Shown here: in pieces, positions 44,115-52,919 of the stretch | How positions within the stretch are numbered: position 1 is the first letter of the stretch | How the letters are laid out: the number at the start of each line of letters is the position of its first letter | From: Haloarcula sp. CBA1127 | Lineage (GTDB): Archaea > Halobacteriota > Halobacteria > Halobacteriales > Haloarculaceae | Direction of reading: 5' to 3' | Length of the DNA: 64,000 nucleotides | Assembly: GCF_001485575.1 (NCBI RefSeq) | Contig: NZ_BCNB01000006.1 | Location: 1,674,001 to 1,738,000, forward strand | Made by a program: the position numbers and the translations under genes | The notes under the pieces: generated by a model | The model's database searches: none | Told to the model about the DNA's origin: nothing | The model's input: the letters and a program-made list of their open reading frames with translations, nothing else

Positions 44115-45155
44115 TCAGGGTGTGATGACTGCTCGGCCCTCAATCTCCCGGTCTTCCAGCATCTGTGCGACGGTGTTCACCTCGCCAAGGTCGTACTGGG
44201 TCGTGTGCAGGTCGACCGCGCCGCGGTCGACGAGTGCGACCAGTTCCTGCAGTTCGGTGTACTGGCCGACGATGTTGCCCTGATAGGCAAATTCGCCGTT
44301 GACGAGCGCCTGTGCGGGTTCGTGGATGTGGCCGCCGTAGCCGATGATATGGTGGTCGCCGCCGGCGGCACAGATGTCAGGCGCGAGCGCTGTCGTCTCG
44401 TCCGCGCCGACGAAGTCAAGCACTTGTGCGGCGCCGACACCGTCGCTGATGGCTTCGACCTCGCGAGCGACGTCCTCGCTTTCGGGGTCGATGGTGTAGT
44501 GTGCGCCGAGGTCGTCGGCGAGGTCGCGGGCGGACTGCTTGATGTCGACGGCGACGAGGTCAGCGGCACACATCGCGTCGAGGCACTGGAGGCCGATGTG
44601 GCCGAGGCCGCCAATGCCGATGACGACAGCGGTGTCGCCAGGGTTGAGCCCATCGACCGCCTTCTTCGCCGCGTGGTAGGCCGTGATGCCGGCGTCGGCG
44701 TGCGGGGCGATGTCGGCCGGGTCGACGCCCTCGGGCAGGGGAATGACCGACCGGTCGCTGGTCAGGAGCTGGTCGGCGAAGCCGCCGTCGGTCGTCAGAC
44801 CATTGAACGCGTCGTTCTCGCAGTACATTGTCTCGCCCTGTCGGCACGGTCGGCAGGTGCCACAGGTCTGGACCGGGTGACAGATGACCTGGTCGCCTTC
44901 CGAGACTATGTCGACATCATCGCCGGTCTCGACGACTGTGCCGGCGTTCTCGTGGCCCAGTGTCATCGGGAGGTCCTGCGGGACGTACTGCTCCCACATC
45001 CCCTCGATGATGTGGTTGTCAGTCTGGCACCAGCCGGCCCCCTCGACTTCGACGATGACATCATCTCCGGATGCGACCTGTGGCGCATCTACGTCATCTA
45101 TCGAGAGCCCGTTCGACATGTCGTGCGTGTACTCGTGGAGTCTGGCTGCGCGCAT
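44115..45155 (-). CDS. Zinc-dependent alcohol dehydrogenase (MDR family)
   Basis: A 346-residue medium-chain dehydrogenase/reductase that oxidises alcohols or reduces aldehydes with NAD(P). The catalytic zinc ligands are in GWCQTDNH and GHENAG, the structural zinc is held by the four cysteines of TCGTCRPCRQGETMYC, and the Rossmann motif is GIGGLGHIGLQC. AVDIKQS after the second strand (acidic end) favours NAD over NADP. Substrate unknown. ATG 45155 was chosen because of the TATTA-type box and start of similarity (MRAARLHEY); longer frames begin in promoter DNA. Confidence 0.92.
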   Translation of the reverse strand: MRAARLHEYTHDMSNGLSIDDVDAPQVASGDDVIVEVEGAGWCQTDNHIIEGMWEQYVPQDLPMTLGHENAGTVVETGDDVDIVSEGDQVICHPVQTCGTCRPCRQGETMYCENDAFNGLTTDGGFADQLLTSDRSVIPLPEGVDPADIAPHADAGITAYHAAKKAVDGLNPGDTAVVIGIGGLGHIGLQCLDAMCAADLVAVDIKQSARDLADDLGAHYTIDPESEDVAREVEAISDGVGAAQVLDFVGADETTALAPDICAAGGDHHIIGYGGHIHEPAQALVNGEFAYQGNIVGQYTELQELVALVDRGAVDLHTTQYDLGEVNTVAQMLEDREIEGRAVITP

Positions 45156-45178
45156 CGTTCTGTGTCCGGACGAAACGG

Positions 45179-45185
45179 CAATAAA
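45179..45185 (-). promoter_or_regulatory. TATA box of the alcohol dehydrogenase gene
   Basis: TTTATTG on the minus strand lies 24-30 nt before the ATG at 45155, the expected spacing for a leaderless haloarchaeal mRNA. Confidence 0.5.
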
Positions 45186-45320
45186 CACACATTATAAAAT
45201 ATTAGAGATATTGGCGGTATCGCCCGCTCCACTGTCTGAGAGGAGTATCAGCCACTCGGCCAGCGGCTGTAGACTTCGAATCCGGGTACAAAGAGTGCGT
45301 GCGGTGACGCTTGCAGCTAC

Positions 45321-45956
45321 TCAGTCCCGACTGGCCAGCAGTGCGGCCCCGAGCAGTGCCACGACGGCGACGGGAATTCCCATTCCGGGGCCGAAGGCCG
45401 ACGACGGTGCAGGGCTGGTCGCGCGGATCGGTTCCTCGACCGGTTCGTCAGCCGCGTACTCCCAGACAGCGGTCTCGTTTTGAACGATATCAGCGTTCGA
45501 GGACGAGACGTCGGCGGGCATCGTCAGCTGGTACTCGACTGCGACGCCATCGCCGAAGGCCACGTCAGTATCCTCGTTTGCAGTGACGAACGTCCGGTCT
45601 TCGTACGTGACGTTACCCTCGCTGGAGTTGACTGACACGTCGCTTTCCGGGCCGGGGTTCCAGTCCGTGAACGTCATCGAGAGCGTGACGTTCTCACCCT
45701 CCAGCTCTTGCTCGTACGTGTGGTTCGACATCCGACTGGTGTTCACGTCGGCCAGGAGGTACCCTTCGACCGAGTCATAGCCCTCCTGCTGGGCCTGGCT
45801 CTGAAGGCCGTCGTACACCGACGGGGACATTTCGAGAGTCAGGTCGTACTCCGAAACTGTGCCGTCGGCGGTCACTGTTGAGTCAACCGTCGCCGTCACA
45901 CAGCCAGAGAGGACGACGAGGGCAGCGAGACCGATCGCAGGGACAATCCGATTCAT
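45321..45956 (-). CDS. Surface lipoprotein with an additional C-terminal helix
   Basis: A 211-residue protein with an N-terminal lipobox (ALVVLSGC, C19) and no RR motif, so Sec export is likely. The body is beta-rich with several glycosylation sequons (NTSRMSNHTYEQ, ENVTLS). The C-terminus, SAFGPGMGIPVAVVALLGAALLASRD, resembles a PGF-CTERM tail: a PG-x pair, a hydrophobic helix and a short basic end. It would therefore be anchored at both ends unless the tail is processed. Function is unknown. The ATG at 45956 is used. Confidence 0.72.
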   Translation of the reverse strand: MNRIVPAIGLAALVVLSGCVTATVDSTVTADGTVSEYDLTLEMSPSVYDGLQSQAQQEGYDSVEGYLLADVNTSRMSNHTYEQELEGENVTLSMTFTDWNPGPESDVSVNSSEGNVTYEDRTFVTANEDTDVAFGDGVAVEYQLTMPADVSSSNADIVQNETAVWEYAADEPVEEPIRATSPAPSSAFGPGMGIPVAVVALLGAALLASRD

Positions 45957-46010
45957 ACCTCACCGAATCGGGTCAGGTGGGATAAGCCTTGTTACCGGAG
46001 CAGATACGGC

Positions 46011-46253
46011 TCAATGTGTCAGGACCAGTAGCTGGTCATCAGTCCGAACCAGACAGAAGGGCGATCCGGGGTCTCCGAAGGTGTTTGTCGGCTTTTCGCT
46101 GATAAAGAGCGTCTCGAACTCGTTGCCACAGGCCGGACAGGCGAACCCCTTCCGGTTCGACAGCGTCATCGTCCCGCGGTCGTCTTTCAGCAGCTTGAGC
46201 CCGTGTCGGTACTCGTGTACGTCGAAGCTCCCGCTGACGTCTAGCTGGTCCAT
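46011..46253 (-). CDS. Small zinc-finger-like haloarchaeal protein
   Basis: An 80-residue protein with a CPACGNEF pair and a later cysteine (SPFCLVRTDDQLLVLTH) that may form a partial zinc site. I recall homologues labelled flagella cluster protein or a DUF in the 7300s, but no function is established. It lies between a lipoprotein and coxC genes, all on the minus strand but spaced widely enough that an operon is uncertain. The ATG at 46253 starts the conserved stretch. Confidence 0.62.
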   Translation of the reverse strand: MDQLDVSGSFDVHEYRHGLKLLKDDRGTMTLSNRKGFACPACGNEFETLFISEKPTNTFGDPGSPFCLVRTDDQLLVLTH

Positions 46254-46295
46254 GCGTGTGAAACGAGCGGCGGCTGTCTAAAACTCGTCGGCGAC

Positions 46296-47159
46296 CTACA
46301 CCAGGTTCGCGCCCATGTAGAGCACGACGACGAGGAAGATCCAGACGATGTCGACGAAGTGCCAGTACATCGACGCCGTCGAGACAGAGGTGTGTCGTTC
46401 AGCCGAGTACTGACCGTAGTACCCGCGGGCGAAGACGATACCGAGGAGCACAGCGCCCATCGTGACGTGCAGGCCGTGGAGCCCCGTCAGACCGTAGAAC
46501 GCGGAGCTGTAGATACCGCCACCGACGGTGAAGCCTTTGTGAACGATGAACTCGTAGTACTCGTACACCTGTCCGCCGATGAAGATGACGCCCAGCAGCA
46601 GCGTCGTGCCCAGCAGCTTCAGGAACCGGCTCCGGTTCCCGTTACGAAGTGCGACGTGACTGTAGTGCAGCGTCACCGAACTGGCGATCAGAATCAGCGT
46701 GTTGACAATGACCAGTGAGCCGAATACCTCGGGCACTGCCGCCTGCGCCCAGACTTCGCCGCCGCGCACGATGAAGTAGTACACGAAGCCAGCGCCGAAG
46801 GTGGCGATTTCGCTCCCGAGGAACAGGAGCATGGCGAACTTCAGCGTCTTGTCCGAGTGGTAGTCCGTCCCGCGTTCCCAGAAGTCGGAGACGAAGGCGT
46901 GATACAGCCAGCCGTAGATGCCGACGAGGAAGAGGCCGACGCTCCCGGCCATCGCTCCCGCCCCGACCGTCTGGCTGACAAGTGCGTTCTCGCCAATCGA
47001 GAGCACGAGGAGGGCCGCGCTGACGTAGATGCCCGAACCACCGATTGCCGTCACAAAGGGCCACCAGCTGGCCTCACCGAACCCGTGGGGCCAGTCCTCC
47101 GTCGCCGGGAGGTGATGCTCCCCGTGCCCGTCGTCCGCGTGTTCATCGGAGACACTCAT
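46296..47159 (-). CDS. coxC: Cytochrome c oxidase subunit III
   Basis: A 287-residue subunit III of a heme-copper terminal oxidase, seven helices, lipid-filled fold beside subunit I. Conserved family points include SWWPFVTAIGGSG, a long helix-2 loop with FWERGTDYHSDKTLKF, FLGSEIATFGAGF (with the conserved Glu) and the end SMYWHFVDIVWIFLVVVLY. Subunits I and II are not adjacent here. The promoter region is shared with the divergent membrane protein gene at 47286. Confidence 0.92.
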   Translation of the reverse strand: MSVSDEHADDGHGEHHLPATEDWPHGFGEASWWPFVTAIGGSGIYVSAALLVLSIGENALVSQTVGAGAMAGSVGLFLVGIYGWLYHAFVSDFWERGTDYHSDKTLKFAMLLFLGSEIATFGAGFVYYFIVRGGEVWAQAAVPEVFGSLVIVNTLILIASSVTLHYSHVALRNGNRSRFLKLLGTTLLLGVIFIGGQVYEYYEFIVHKGFTVGGGIYSSAFYGLTGLHGLHVTMGAVLLGIVFARGYYGQYSAERHTSVSTASMYWHFVDIVWIFLVVVLYMGANLV

Positions 47160-47285
47160 ACTAGAGCCCTTGCGAACGGAATACTAAAAGCCCATCCAAT
47201 TCACTGCGGATTGGCCCGGTTCCGTCTCTGCATGGCCCGCCGGCGTCCCGGAAGCTACACGGGGGCGAAGACCCAACTGCCGACG

Positions 47286-48665
47286 ATGACATCTGGGAGG
47301 CGTCGTACGGTCGCGCTGGTGGTGTGTGGGCTGGGCTGGCTGGCCGCGATGGGGACAGCGAGCGCACACGGCGGCAGTCTCGCCGGTGGCGGCCGCGAGT
47401 CGCTGACGATACCGACGTGGCTCTTTCTGAGTACCGGTGGTGCGGCCGTCGGCGCGTCGTTCCTGCTGGCGTCGTTCGTCACCGACCGGACGTTCGTGGA
47501 GCGCATCCACAACTGGGGCCGTCCGCTGTCGGGTGGTTTCGAAGGCGTCCTGCGGCTCGCTGGACAACTCGTCGGGCTCGGCGGACTCGCCGCGGTGTTC
47601 GTCGTTGGCTTCCTCGGACCGACGAACGCCCGAACGAACCTCGCGATACTGCTCGTCTGGGTCGGCTGGTGGGCCGGGCTGGCGATGACGACATACCTCG
47701 TGGGTAACAGCTGGGCAACGCTCAATCCGTTCAAGACGCTCGCCAGGCTCCTCCCGACGCTCGACCGCAGTTACCCGGCCCGCGTCGGGTCGTGGCCCGC
47801 CGTCGGTGGGTTGCTCGTGTTGGTGTGGGTAGAGGTCGTCAGCCCGCTCGCCGACCAGCCGCGCCTGCTCGCGTCGGTTGTCGCCGGATACACCGTGGTG
47901 ACACTTGTAGGCGCACTCGTGTTCGGACCCGACGACTGGTTCGCCCACGCTGACCCGGTGGAGCGGGTGTTCCGCTACTACGGTCGCTTTGCGCCCATCG
48001 GCCGCGGCGAGGACGGCCTTCGACTTCGGCTCCCCGGCATGGACCTCTCGACGCCGCGGCTGGTCGACGGCCCGGACGAAGTCGCCTTTGTGGTCGCCCT
48101 GCTGTGGGTCACGACCTACGACGGGCTGGTCACGACGCCGGCCTGGCGCGACCTGACGACGCCGCTCGTCGACGCCGGCGTTCCGCCGCATCTCCTGTAT
48201 CCGGTCGCACTCGCCGTCGGCTTCGCCGGCTTCCTCGGCGTGTATCGACTTGCGGTCCGACTTTCTCGGGATATGTCGGAGACGTATCTGGCCCCGACGG
48301 TTCTTGCACAGCGGTTCGCGCCACCCCTCGTCGCTATCGCCGTCGGCTATCACTTCGCGCACTACCTTGGGTACTTCCTCGTACTCGCCCCCTCGCTGGC
48401 CGTCGCGCTCACATCGCCGTTCGCGGACCCGGCAGTAGTGCCGACCATCGACCTGCCGGCGTGGTTCGGTGCGGTCGCGCTCGCGTCGGTCATCATTGGC
48501 CACCTGGTCGCCATCTGGGTGGCCCACGCCGCCGCGTACGACCTGTTTCCCGCACGACTGCAGGCGATTCGGTCGCAGTACCCCTTCATCGCGGTCATGG
48601 TGTTTTACACGATGACGAGCCTCTGGGTCGTCTCCCAACCGGAGGTGGCACTCCCGCATCTATGA
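47286..48665 (+). CDS. Multi-pass membrane protein of unknown function, divergent from coxC
   Basis: A 459-residue protein with a possible signal sequence (ALVVCGLGWLAAMGTASAHGG) and about ten to twelve hydrophobic helices. Histidines in helical contexts (GYHFAHYLGYFLVLAPS, IIGHLVAIWVAHAAAYDLF) could ligate heme, copper or other cofactors. No family is recognised with certainty. The divergent arrangement with coxC suggests a role in oxidase assembly or in a respiratory membrane complex, as inference only. ATG 47286 was chosen. Its stop overlaps the start of the zinc-finger gene at 48662. Confidence 0.65.
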   Translation: MTSGRRRTVALVVCGLGWLAAMGTASAHGGSLAGGGRESLTIPTWLFLSTGGAAVGASFLLASFVTDRTFVERIHNWGRPLSGGFEGVLRLAGQLVGLGGLAAVFVVGFLGPTNARTNLAILLVWVGWWAGLAMTTYLVGNSWATLNPFKTLARLLPTLDRSYPARVGSWPAVGGLLVLVWVEVVSPLADQPRLLASVVAGYTVVTLVGALVFGPDDWFAHADPVERVFRYYGRFAPIGRGEDGLRLRLPGMDLSTPRLVDGPDEVAFVVALLWVTTYDGLVTTPAWRDLTTPLVDAGVPPHLLYPVALAVGFAGFLGVYRLAVRLSRDMSETYLAPTVLAQRFAPPLVAIAVGYHFAHYLGYFLVLAPSLAVALTSPFADPAVVPTIDLPAWFGAVALASVIIGHLVAIWVAHAAAYDLFPARLQAIRSQYPFIAVMVFYTMTSLWVVSQPEVALPHL

Positions 48666-48973
48666 CTGACACAGCAACCCAACCAGCGGTCGATACGGCA
48701 GCGGCAGGTACCGACGACGAAGCAGTCTACGATGTCCCGGCCGACGCCACGGCCTACCGGTGTTCGTATTGCGGTCGGCCGTTCGCCCGCGAATCATGGC
48801 TCGCGCTCCACCGCGGCCTGGCCCACCCCAACGAACTCGACGACGAGGAAATCGAGGCCTTCCGGGCGGCCCACGACGAGGAGGAAGAGTCGCTTTCGAC
48901 CTTCCGACTCCAAGCACTGGGCGCGCTCGTACTCATCTACTTCGGCTTCCTGATGGTGTATGCACTCGTGTAG
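48662..48973 (+). CDS. Small C2H2 zinc-finger protein with a C-terminal membrane helix
   Basis: A 103-residue protein. YRCSYCGRPFARESWLALHRGLAH is a good C2H2 finger (C-x2-C-x12-H-x4-H), and ALGALVLIYFGFLMVYALV at the end is one membrane helix. It is therefore membrane-anchored with the finger probably in the cytoplasm. The ATGA overlap with the previous gene means the two are likely coupled. A role in assembly or regulation with the upstream membrane protein is possible. Confidence 0.7.
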   Translation: MTDTATQPAVDTAAAGTDDEAVYDVPADATAYRCSYCGRPFARESWLALHRGLAHPNELDDEEIEAFRAAHDEEEESLSTFRLQALGALVLIYFGFLMVYALV

Positions 48974-49052
48974 TTCCCGGGTTTCACCGCGTCACCGACA
49001 CAGCGGACGGGAAGCGAAGCGTTGATGGGTCGCAGGTGACCAAAGGATTGGT

Positions 49053-49337
49053 ATGGACCTTCGCGTTATCGACAAATCCGACACGGAACTCTCTATCGAG
49101 ATCGCCGGTGAGGACCACACGTTCATGAACGTCATCAAGGGGGCACTGCTGGAGACAGAGGGCGTCACGGCGGCGACCTACGACGTGAACCCGGAGCAGT
49201 CCGGTGGCCAGACGGACCCGGTACTGACCATCAAAACCGAGGAGGGCGTCGACGCGCTCGAAGCCCTCGAAGACGGGACTGACGCTGTTATCGAGAAGGC
49301 GGATAACTTTACTGACGCGTTCGAAGCCGCCGCGTAA
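49053..49337 (+). CDS. rpo11: DNA-directed RNA polymerase subunit L (Rpo11)
   Basis: A 94-residue small subunit, the archaeal homologue of part of bacterial alpha and eukaryotic Rpb11, which pairs with Rpo3 in the assembly platform. [34 protein letters not shown] has the conserved family order; a haloarchaeal acidic end follows. ATG 49053 is used. It converges with the zinc-ribbon gene, two bases between stops. Confidence 0.93.
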   Translation: MDLRVIDKSDTELSIEIAGEDHTFMNVIKGALLETEGVTAATYDVNPEQSGGQTDPVLTIKTEEGVDALEALEDGTDAVIEKADNFTDAFEAAA

Positions 49338-49339
49338 TT

Positions 49340-50188
49340 CTAACAGAGTACGTACGTGACGAACACGCGTTCGTCCGGACCGACGTGGATATCGAGGCCA
49401 ACCAGTCCGGTGTCTGCTCGCTGGATTCTGTTGCCCCGCTCGAGGTAGCTGTCGACGAGTGCGGTCGCCAGCGCCGTCTCATTCTCGAACTGGTCGAGTG
49501 ACTGGGGCGTTCGGTCGTAGGCCACTTGATAGCTGACCACGACTGGGCGCTCACAGGAGAGGTCGAATCGGGACACGCCCTCCCGCGTGGGCCGCTCTGC
49601 GTTGTCGTATCTCGCATCGACACGACCCTTGTTGTAGTAGGCTGCAGCGTCGTCGATGGTTGCGTTCCGCGAGACGGTTCCGCCGCCGACGCCTGACCGC
49701 CGGACGTTGTACACATCGACGTAGGTGTCCTCAACCTCGGCGAGCGAGAGCGAGTCGACGGTGTCGCCGCTTCCGGCAGGGGACGCGATCGACGGTGGGC
49801 CGGTGGGGGTTTCGGCGGCGAAGCCCGGCAGCGTGATACCGCCCACAGCAGCGAGCACGATGAGGCCGAGTAGCAGTGCCACGGCGGCGTAGCCGATGAC
49901 GTACTTCGTCTCAAGCACGTCCAGCCAGCCGGTCTGTATGTCATCGAGCGGATCGTCTTCCGGTGGCCCCATCCGCCGCTCGAAGTTACTCCCACCACAG
50001 CGTTTGCAGGGTGGGGAGTTCTTCTGGTGCTGGCGACCACAGTCCAGACAGACCCATCTGGGCCCGCCCTCGACGACCTCTTCGTTGACCTGCGTCACGG
50101 CCTCCTCGAAGGAACCGTGGCCGCAGTTGTCACACGGCGGGTCGTCCTCCTCGTGGGGTTTGCCACACCATTCACACCGCCATTTCAT
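49340..50188 (-). CDS. Membrane protein with double zinc ribbon and degenerate CAP-like domain
   Basis: A 282-residue protein. Two zinc ribbons lie at the N-terminus (WRCEWCGKPHEEDDPPCDNC and CLDCGRQHQKNSPPCKRC), then a membrane helix near residues 90-112 (VIGYAAVALLLGLIVLAAVGG), then an exported domain. The latter has CAP/SCP-like features: VDVYNVRRSGVGGGTVSRNA, AYYNKGRVDARYD, a diverged LVDSYLERGNRIQ segment and GLDIHVGPDERVFVTYVLC, which I read as a degenerate CAP fold lacking its histidine sites. The function is unknown. ATG 50188 starts MKWRCEWC. Confidence 0.62.
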   Translation of the reverse strand: MKWRCEWCGKPHEEDDPPCDNCGHGSFEEAVTQVNEEVVEGGPRWVCLDCGRQHQKNSPPCKRCGGSNFERRMGPPEDDPLDDIQTGWLDVLETKYVIGYAAVALLLGLIVLAAVGGITLPGFAAETPTGPPSIASPAGSGDTVDSLSLAEVEDTYVDVYNVRRSGVGGGTVSRNATIDDAAAYYNKGRVDARYDNAERPTREGVSRFDLSCERPVVVSYQVAYDRTPQSLDQFENETALATALVDSYLERGNRIQRADTGLVGLDIHVGPDERVFVTYVLC

Positions 50189-50486
50189 TGTTGAGTCTCC
50201 GTGTTGGGCGAATAAAACCTGCCCGGTACCGAGCCGCAGTGCTGTGGTTCCGGAGGGACGGTCCCCCACGGTCGCTCAGTCACAGGCTGATTCATCGAGG
50301 TCGTTCGACCCCGTTGACAACTGCTGCTAGTGGCTGGGATAGGTGTGACCGCCGACAGCGAGAACCGATACCGAACGCCGAGACGCGGGGAAAACCGAGG
50401 CAGCCGAACCGACAGAAGAACTGCGTCATACAGAGATAATGATAGGTATGGGTATTTAATATTGCTACCCTAAGCCGGAGATAGCG

Positions 50487-51302
50487 TTACAGTCGGACCG
50501 GAATTCCCTTGCTGTCGAGGTATTCCTTGGTCTCGGCGATGGAGTACTCGCCGAAGTGGAAGATGGAGGCAGCGAGGCCGGCGTCCGCGCCGGCATCGAC
50601 GAACACTTCCTCCATGTCCTCCGGGCCGCCACAGCCCGAAGAGGCGATAACCGGCGTCGAGACGGTGTCACAGACGGCCTGCATCAGCGGGATGTCGTAG
50701 CCGTCTTTCGTCCCGTCGGCGTCGATGGAGTTGACGAACAGTTCGCCGGCGCCGCGCTCTTCGGCCTCGGTCGCCCACTCGATGACATCCAGTCCGGTTC
50801 CTTCGCGGCCCCCCTTGACAGTGCATTCGAACCAGCAGGACTCGCCGTCGACCTCGGTGTAGTACTCGCCCTCCTCGTCGAAGCGACGGCGGGCATCGAC
50901 GGAGATGACGATACACTGGCTCCCAAAGGCTGCCGCGCCCTCGTTGATGAGGTCAGGTTCGGCGATAGCCCCGGAGTTGATGGATACCTTGTCCGCACCG
51001 GCCCGGAGCGTTTCTTTGATATCGGCACGGGTGCGGATGCCGCCGCCGACGGTGAGCGGAATGAACACCTCGTCGGCCACGGCCGACACTGTATCGAGCA
51101 TCGTCTCGCGGCCCTCGGCGGAGGCGGTGATGTCCAGAAAGACGAACTCGTCGGCGCCGGACTCGTTGTAGGCCTTGGCCATCTCTACCGGGTCGCCGGT
51201 GTACTCCAGATCCTCGAAGTTGACTCCCGTGTACACCGCCGCGTCCCCGTTCTCGTCCACGTCCACGTCGATACAGGGGATGATCCGTTTCGTAAGCGTC
51301 AT
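50487..51302 (-). CDS. hisF: Imidazole glycerol phosphate synthase, cyclase subunit
   Basis: A 271-residue TIM-barrel enzyme that, with HisH, makes imidazole glycerol phosphate and AICAR in histidine synthesis. The N-terminal [14 protein letters not shown] holds the catalytic aspartate, and [21 protein letters not shown] (second catalytic Asp) and [15 protein letters not shown] are phosphate-binding or catalytic barrel motifs. Length is normal. Start 51302. No other his genes are adjacent. Confidence 0.95.
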   Translation of the reverse strand: MTLTKRIIPCIDVDVDENGDAAVYTGVNFEDLEYTGDPVEMAKAYNESGADEFVFLDITASAEGRETMLDTVSAVADEVFIPLTVGGGIRTRADIKETLRAGADKVSINSGAIAEPDLINEGAAAFGSQCIVISVDARRRFDEEGEYYTEVDGESCWFECTVKGGREGTGLDVIEWATEAEERGAGELFVNSIDADGTKDGYDIPLMQAVCDTVSTPVIASSGCGGPEDMEEVFVDAGADAGLAASIFHFGEYSIAETKEYLDSKGIPVRL

Positions 51303-51419
51303 TCGATACCTGTGGGTTCGACGCAACGCCGTTTGACCGTTTCGACTGGTGCAAGTGTCTGGCCGAGTACGCAGTGACAATCCGACAGCTACACGTACGA
51401 CGCTCCAGAAGCACCGCCT

Positions 51420-51611
51420 ATGGCAGACGACCACCACGAGGAGGACCGGCCGGATTACGACCCCGAACACGTCGAACTGCCCGCGCGAGAACCGCCGCTT
51501 CGCTCGACGGCCCCACAGAGCTCGTTCACGATGTCTCAGGTCGGCACGGGGCTTGGCGTCCTGCTGGTCGGACTGGTGCTTACCTTCGGCATCGCGCTGG
51601 CGCTTGCCTGA
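51420..51611 (+). CDS. Small single-helix membrane protein
   Basis: A 63-residue protein with a charged N-terminal half (HHEEDRPDYDPEHVE) and one C-terminal helix (MSQVGTGLGVLLVGLVLTFGIALALA). Similar small proteins are common in haloarchaea; the function is unknown. It begins 117 nt from the divergent hisF start. Confidence 0.6.
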   Translation: MADDHHEEDRPDYDPEHVELPAREPPLRSTAPQSSFTMSQVGTGLGVLLVGLVLTFGIALALA

Positions 51612-51704
51612 TCAGGTTGGTATGACCACGGCGGCCAGCATGAATATCAGATCTGATACTTCTGGGGAGAGTATATAGGTTTCCACGCCAACAACTGTTG
51701 TACT

Positions 51705-52916
51705 ATGCCGTCCCAGTCGGACGCGAGTACGGTGGTCGCAACAGGAACGTCAGTGGCGACCACTGGTCGGCGCGCTGGCCGAGAGGCGACCAGCACTGCG
51801 CGCGACCGACTGGATGCCGAGCGAGTGGATTTTTGTCAGGTATTTGCCAGCACTGGGTTCGATGCTGAAGCCGTTCTGGCGGGCGTAACTGCGCTTGTCG
51901 ACGAGGAGACAGCCGTTGTCGGCTGTACGGCCGGCGGTACGTTCACCGAAGAGCGAGCGATGGACGCCGGCGTGGCAGTCACACTCGTTACCAGTGACTC
52001 GTTCCGGTTCGATACGGACCTCGCCACCGGTCTCAGCGAGAACACCCGCGGGGCTGTCAGAGACGCCGTCCGGTCGCTGCCGGAAAACATCGAGGAGCCA
52101 TATCAGTCAGCGCTCGTCCTCCACGACGGGCTCGCAGGCGTCGGTGAACAGTTGTCGCTGTCGGTCCAGCGACGGCTTGGCCCATACGTCGAATTTGCAG
52201 GTGGGGCGGCGTCTGACGGTCTCCGAATGGAGTCGACGCCAGTGTTTTGCGATGAGTCGGTTGTCGAGGACGCAGTCGTTCTCGTGCTCATCTCCGGGGA
52301 AAAGCGTCCGGTCATTACCGTCAATCACGGTCACACCCCCATCTCAGAGCCGTGGGAGGTAACCGACGTCTCCGGAAATGAGGTTCACGAACTCAACGGT
52401 GAACCAGCGTTCGAAGTGTGGAAAGACGCTGTTCGAGACCACGTTGCGGAGAGAACAGGAATAGCGGTCGATGATGTCCCAGTCGGTTCAGCGGAGCTCA
52501 GGAAGCTCATGGTCGCATACCTGTTCGGTATCGACCAGGGCGAGACCTACAAGATCCGCTGGCCCCGGACTGCGATTGAAGAGACTGGCGCACTGCAGTT
52601 CGCCGTCGATATTCCGGAGGGGACTGTCCTCCGTATAATGCATGGCAACAGAGCGGACCAGATCGCGTCCGCCGAGCAGGCTGCTGCAGACGCTGTTTCG
52701 CTGTGTGACGGTGATATCGCTGGCGCGTTCGTCTACGACTGTGCGTGCCGTCAGATTCTTTTCGACGACGCGTTTTCATCAGCTGTCGATGGGATCACAT
52801 CGACCCTGTCGGCCCCAGTCGCTGGATTCGAGACGTACGGGGAGCTGTGTATGCAGGCTGGACAACTCAGCGGCTTTCACAACACGACAACAGTGCTCTT
52901 TGCACTGCCGGAGTAA
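51705..52916 (+). CDS. FIST-domain sensory protein
   Basis: A 403-residue cytoplasmic protein with FIST N and C domains, thought to bind small molecules such as amino acids and signal to partners. TAVVGCTAGGTFTEERAMDAGVAVTL and FAGGAASDGLRM are FIST-N landmarks; the C part holds CDGDIAGAFVYDCACRQILF, including the conserved cysteine pattern. A TATA-like GTATATAGG lies near 51671-51679. The histidine kinase gene starts three nt after this stop, so the two probably form one signalling system. Confidence 0.87.
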   Translation: MPSQSDASTVVATGTSVATTGRRAGREATSTARDRLDAERVDFCQVFASTGFDAEAVLAGVTALVDEETAVVGCTAGGTFTEERAMDAGVAVTLVTSDSFRFDTDLATGLSENTRGAVRDAVRSLPENIEEPYQSALVLHDGLAGVGEQLSLSVQRRLGPYVEFAGGAASDGLRMESTPVFCDESVVEDAVVLVLISGEKRPVITVNHGHTPISEPWEVTDVSGNEVHELNGEPAFEVWKDAVRDHVAERTGIAVDDVPVGSAELRKLMVAYLFGIDQGETYKIRWPRTAIEETGALQFAVDIPEGTVLRIMHGNRADQIASAEQAAADAVSLCDGDIAGAFVYDCACRQILFDDAFSSAVDGITSTLSAPVAGFETYGELCMQAGQLSGFHNTTTVLFALPE

Positions 52917-52919
52917 CAG

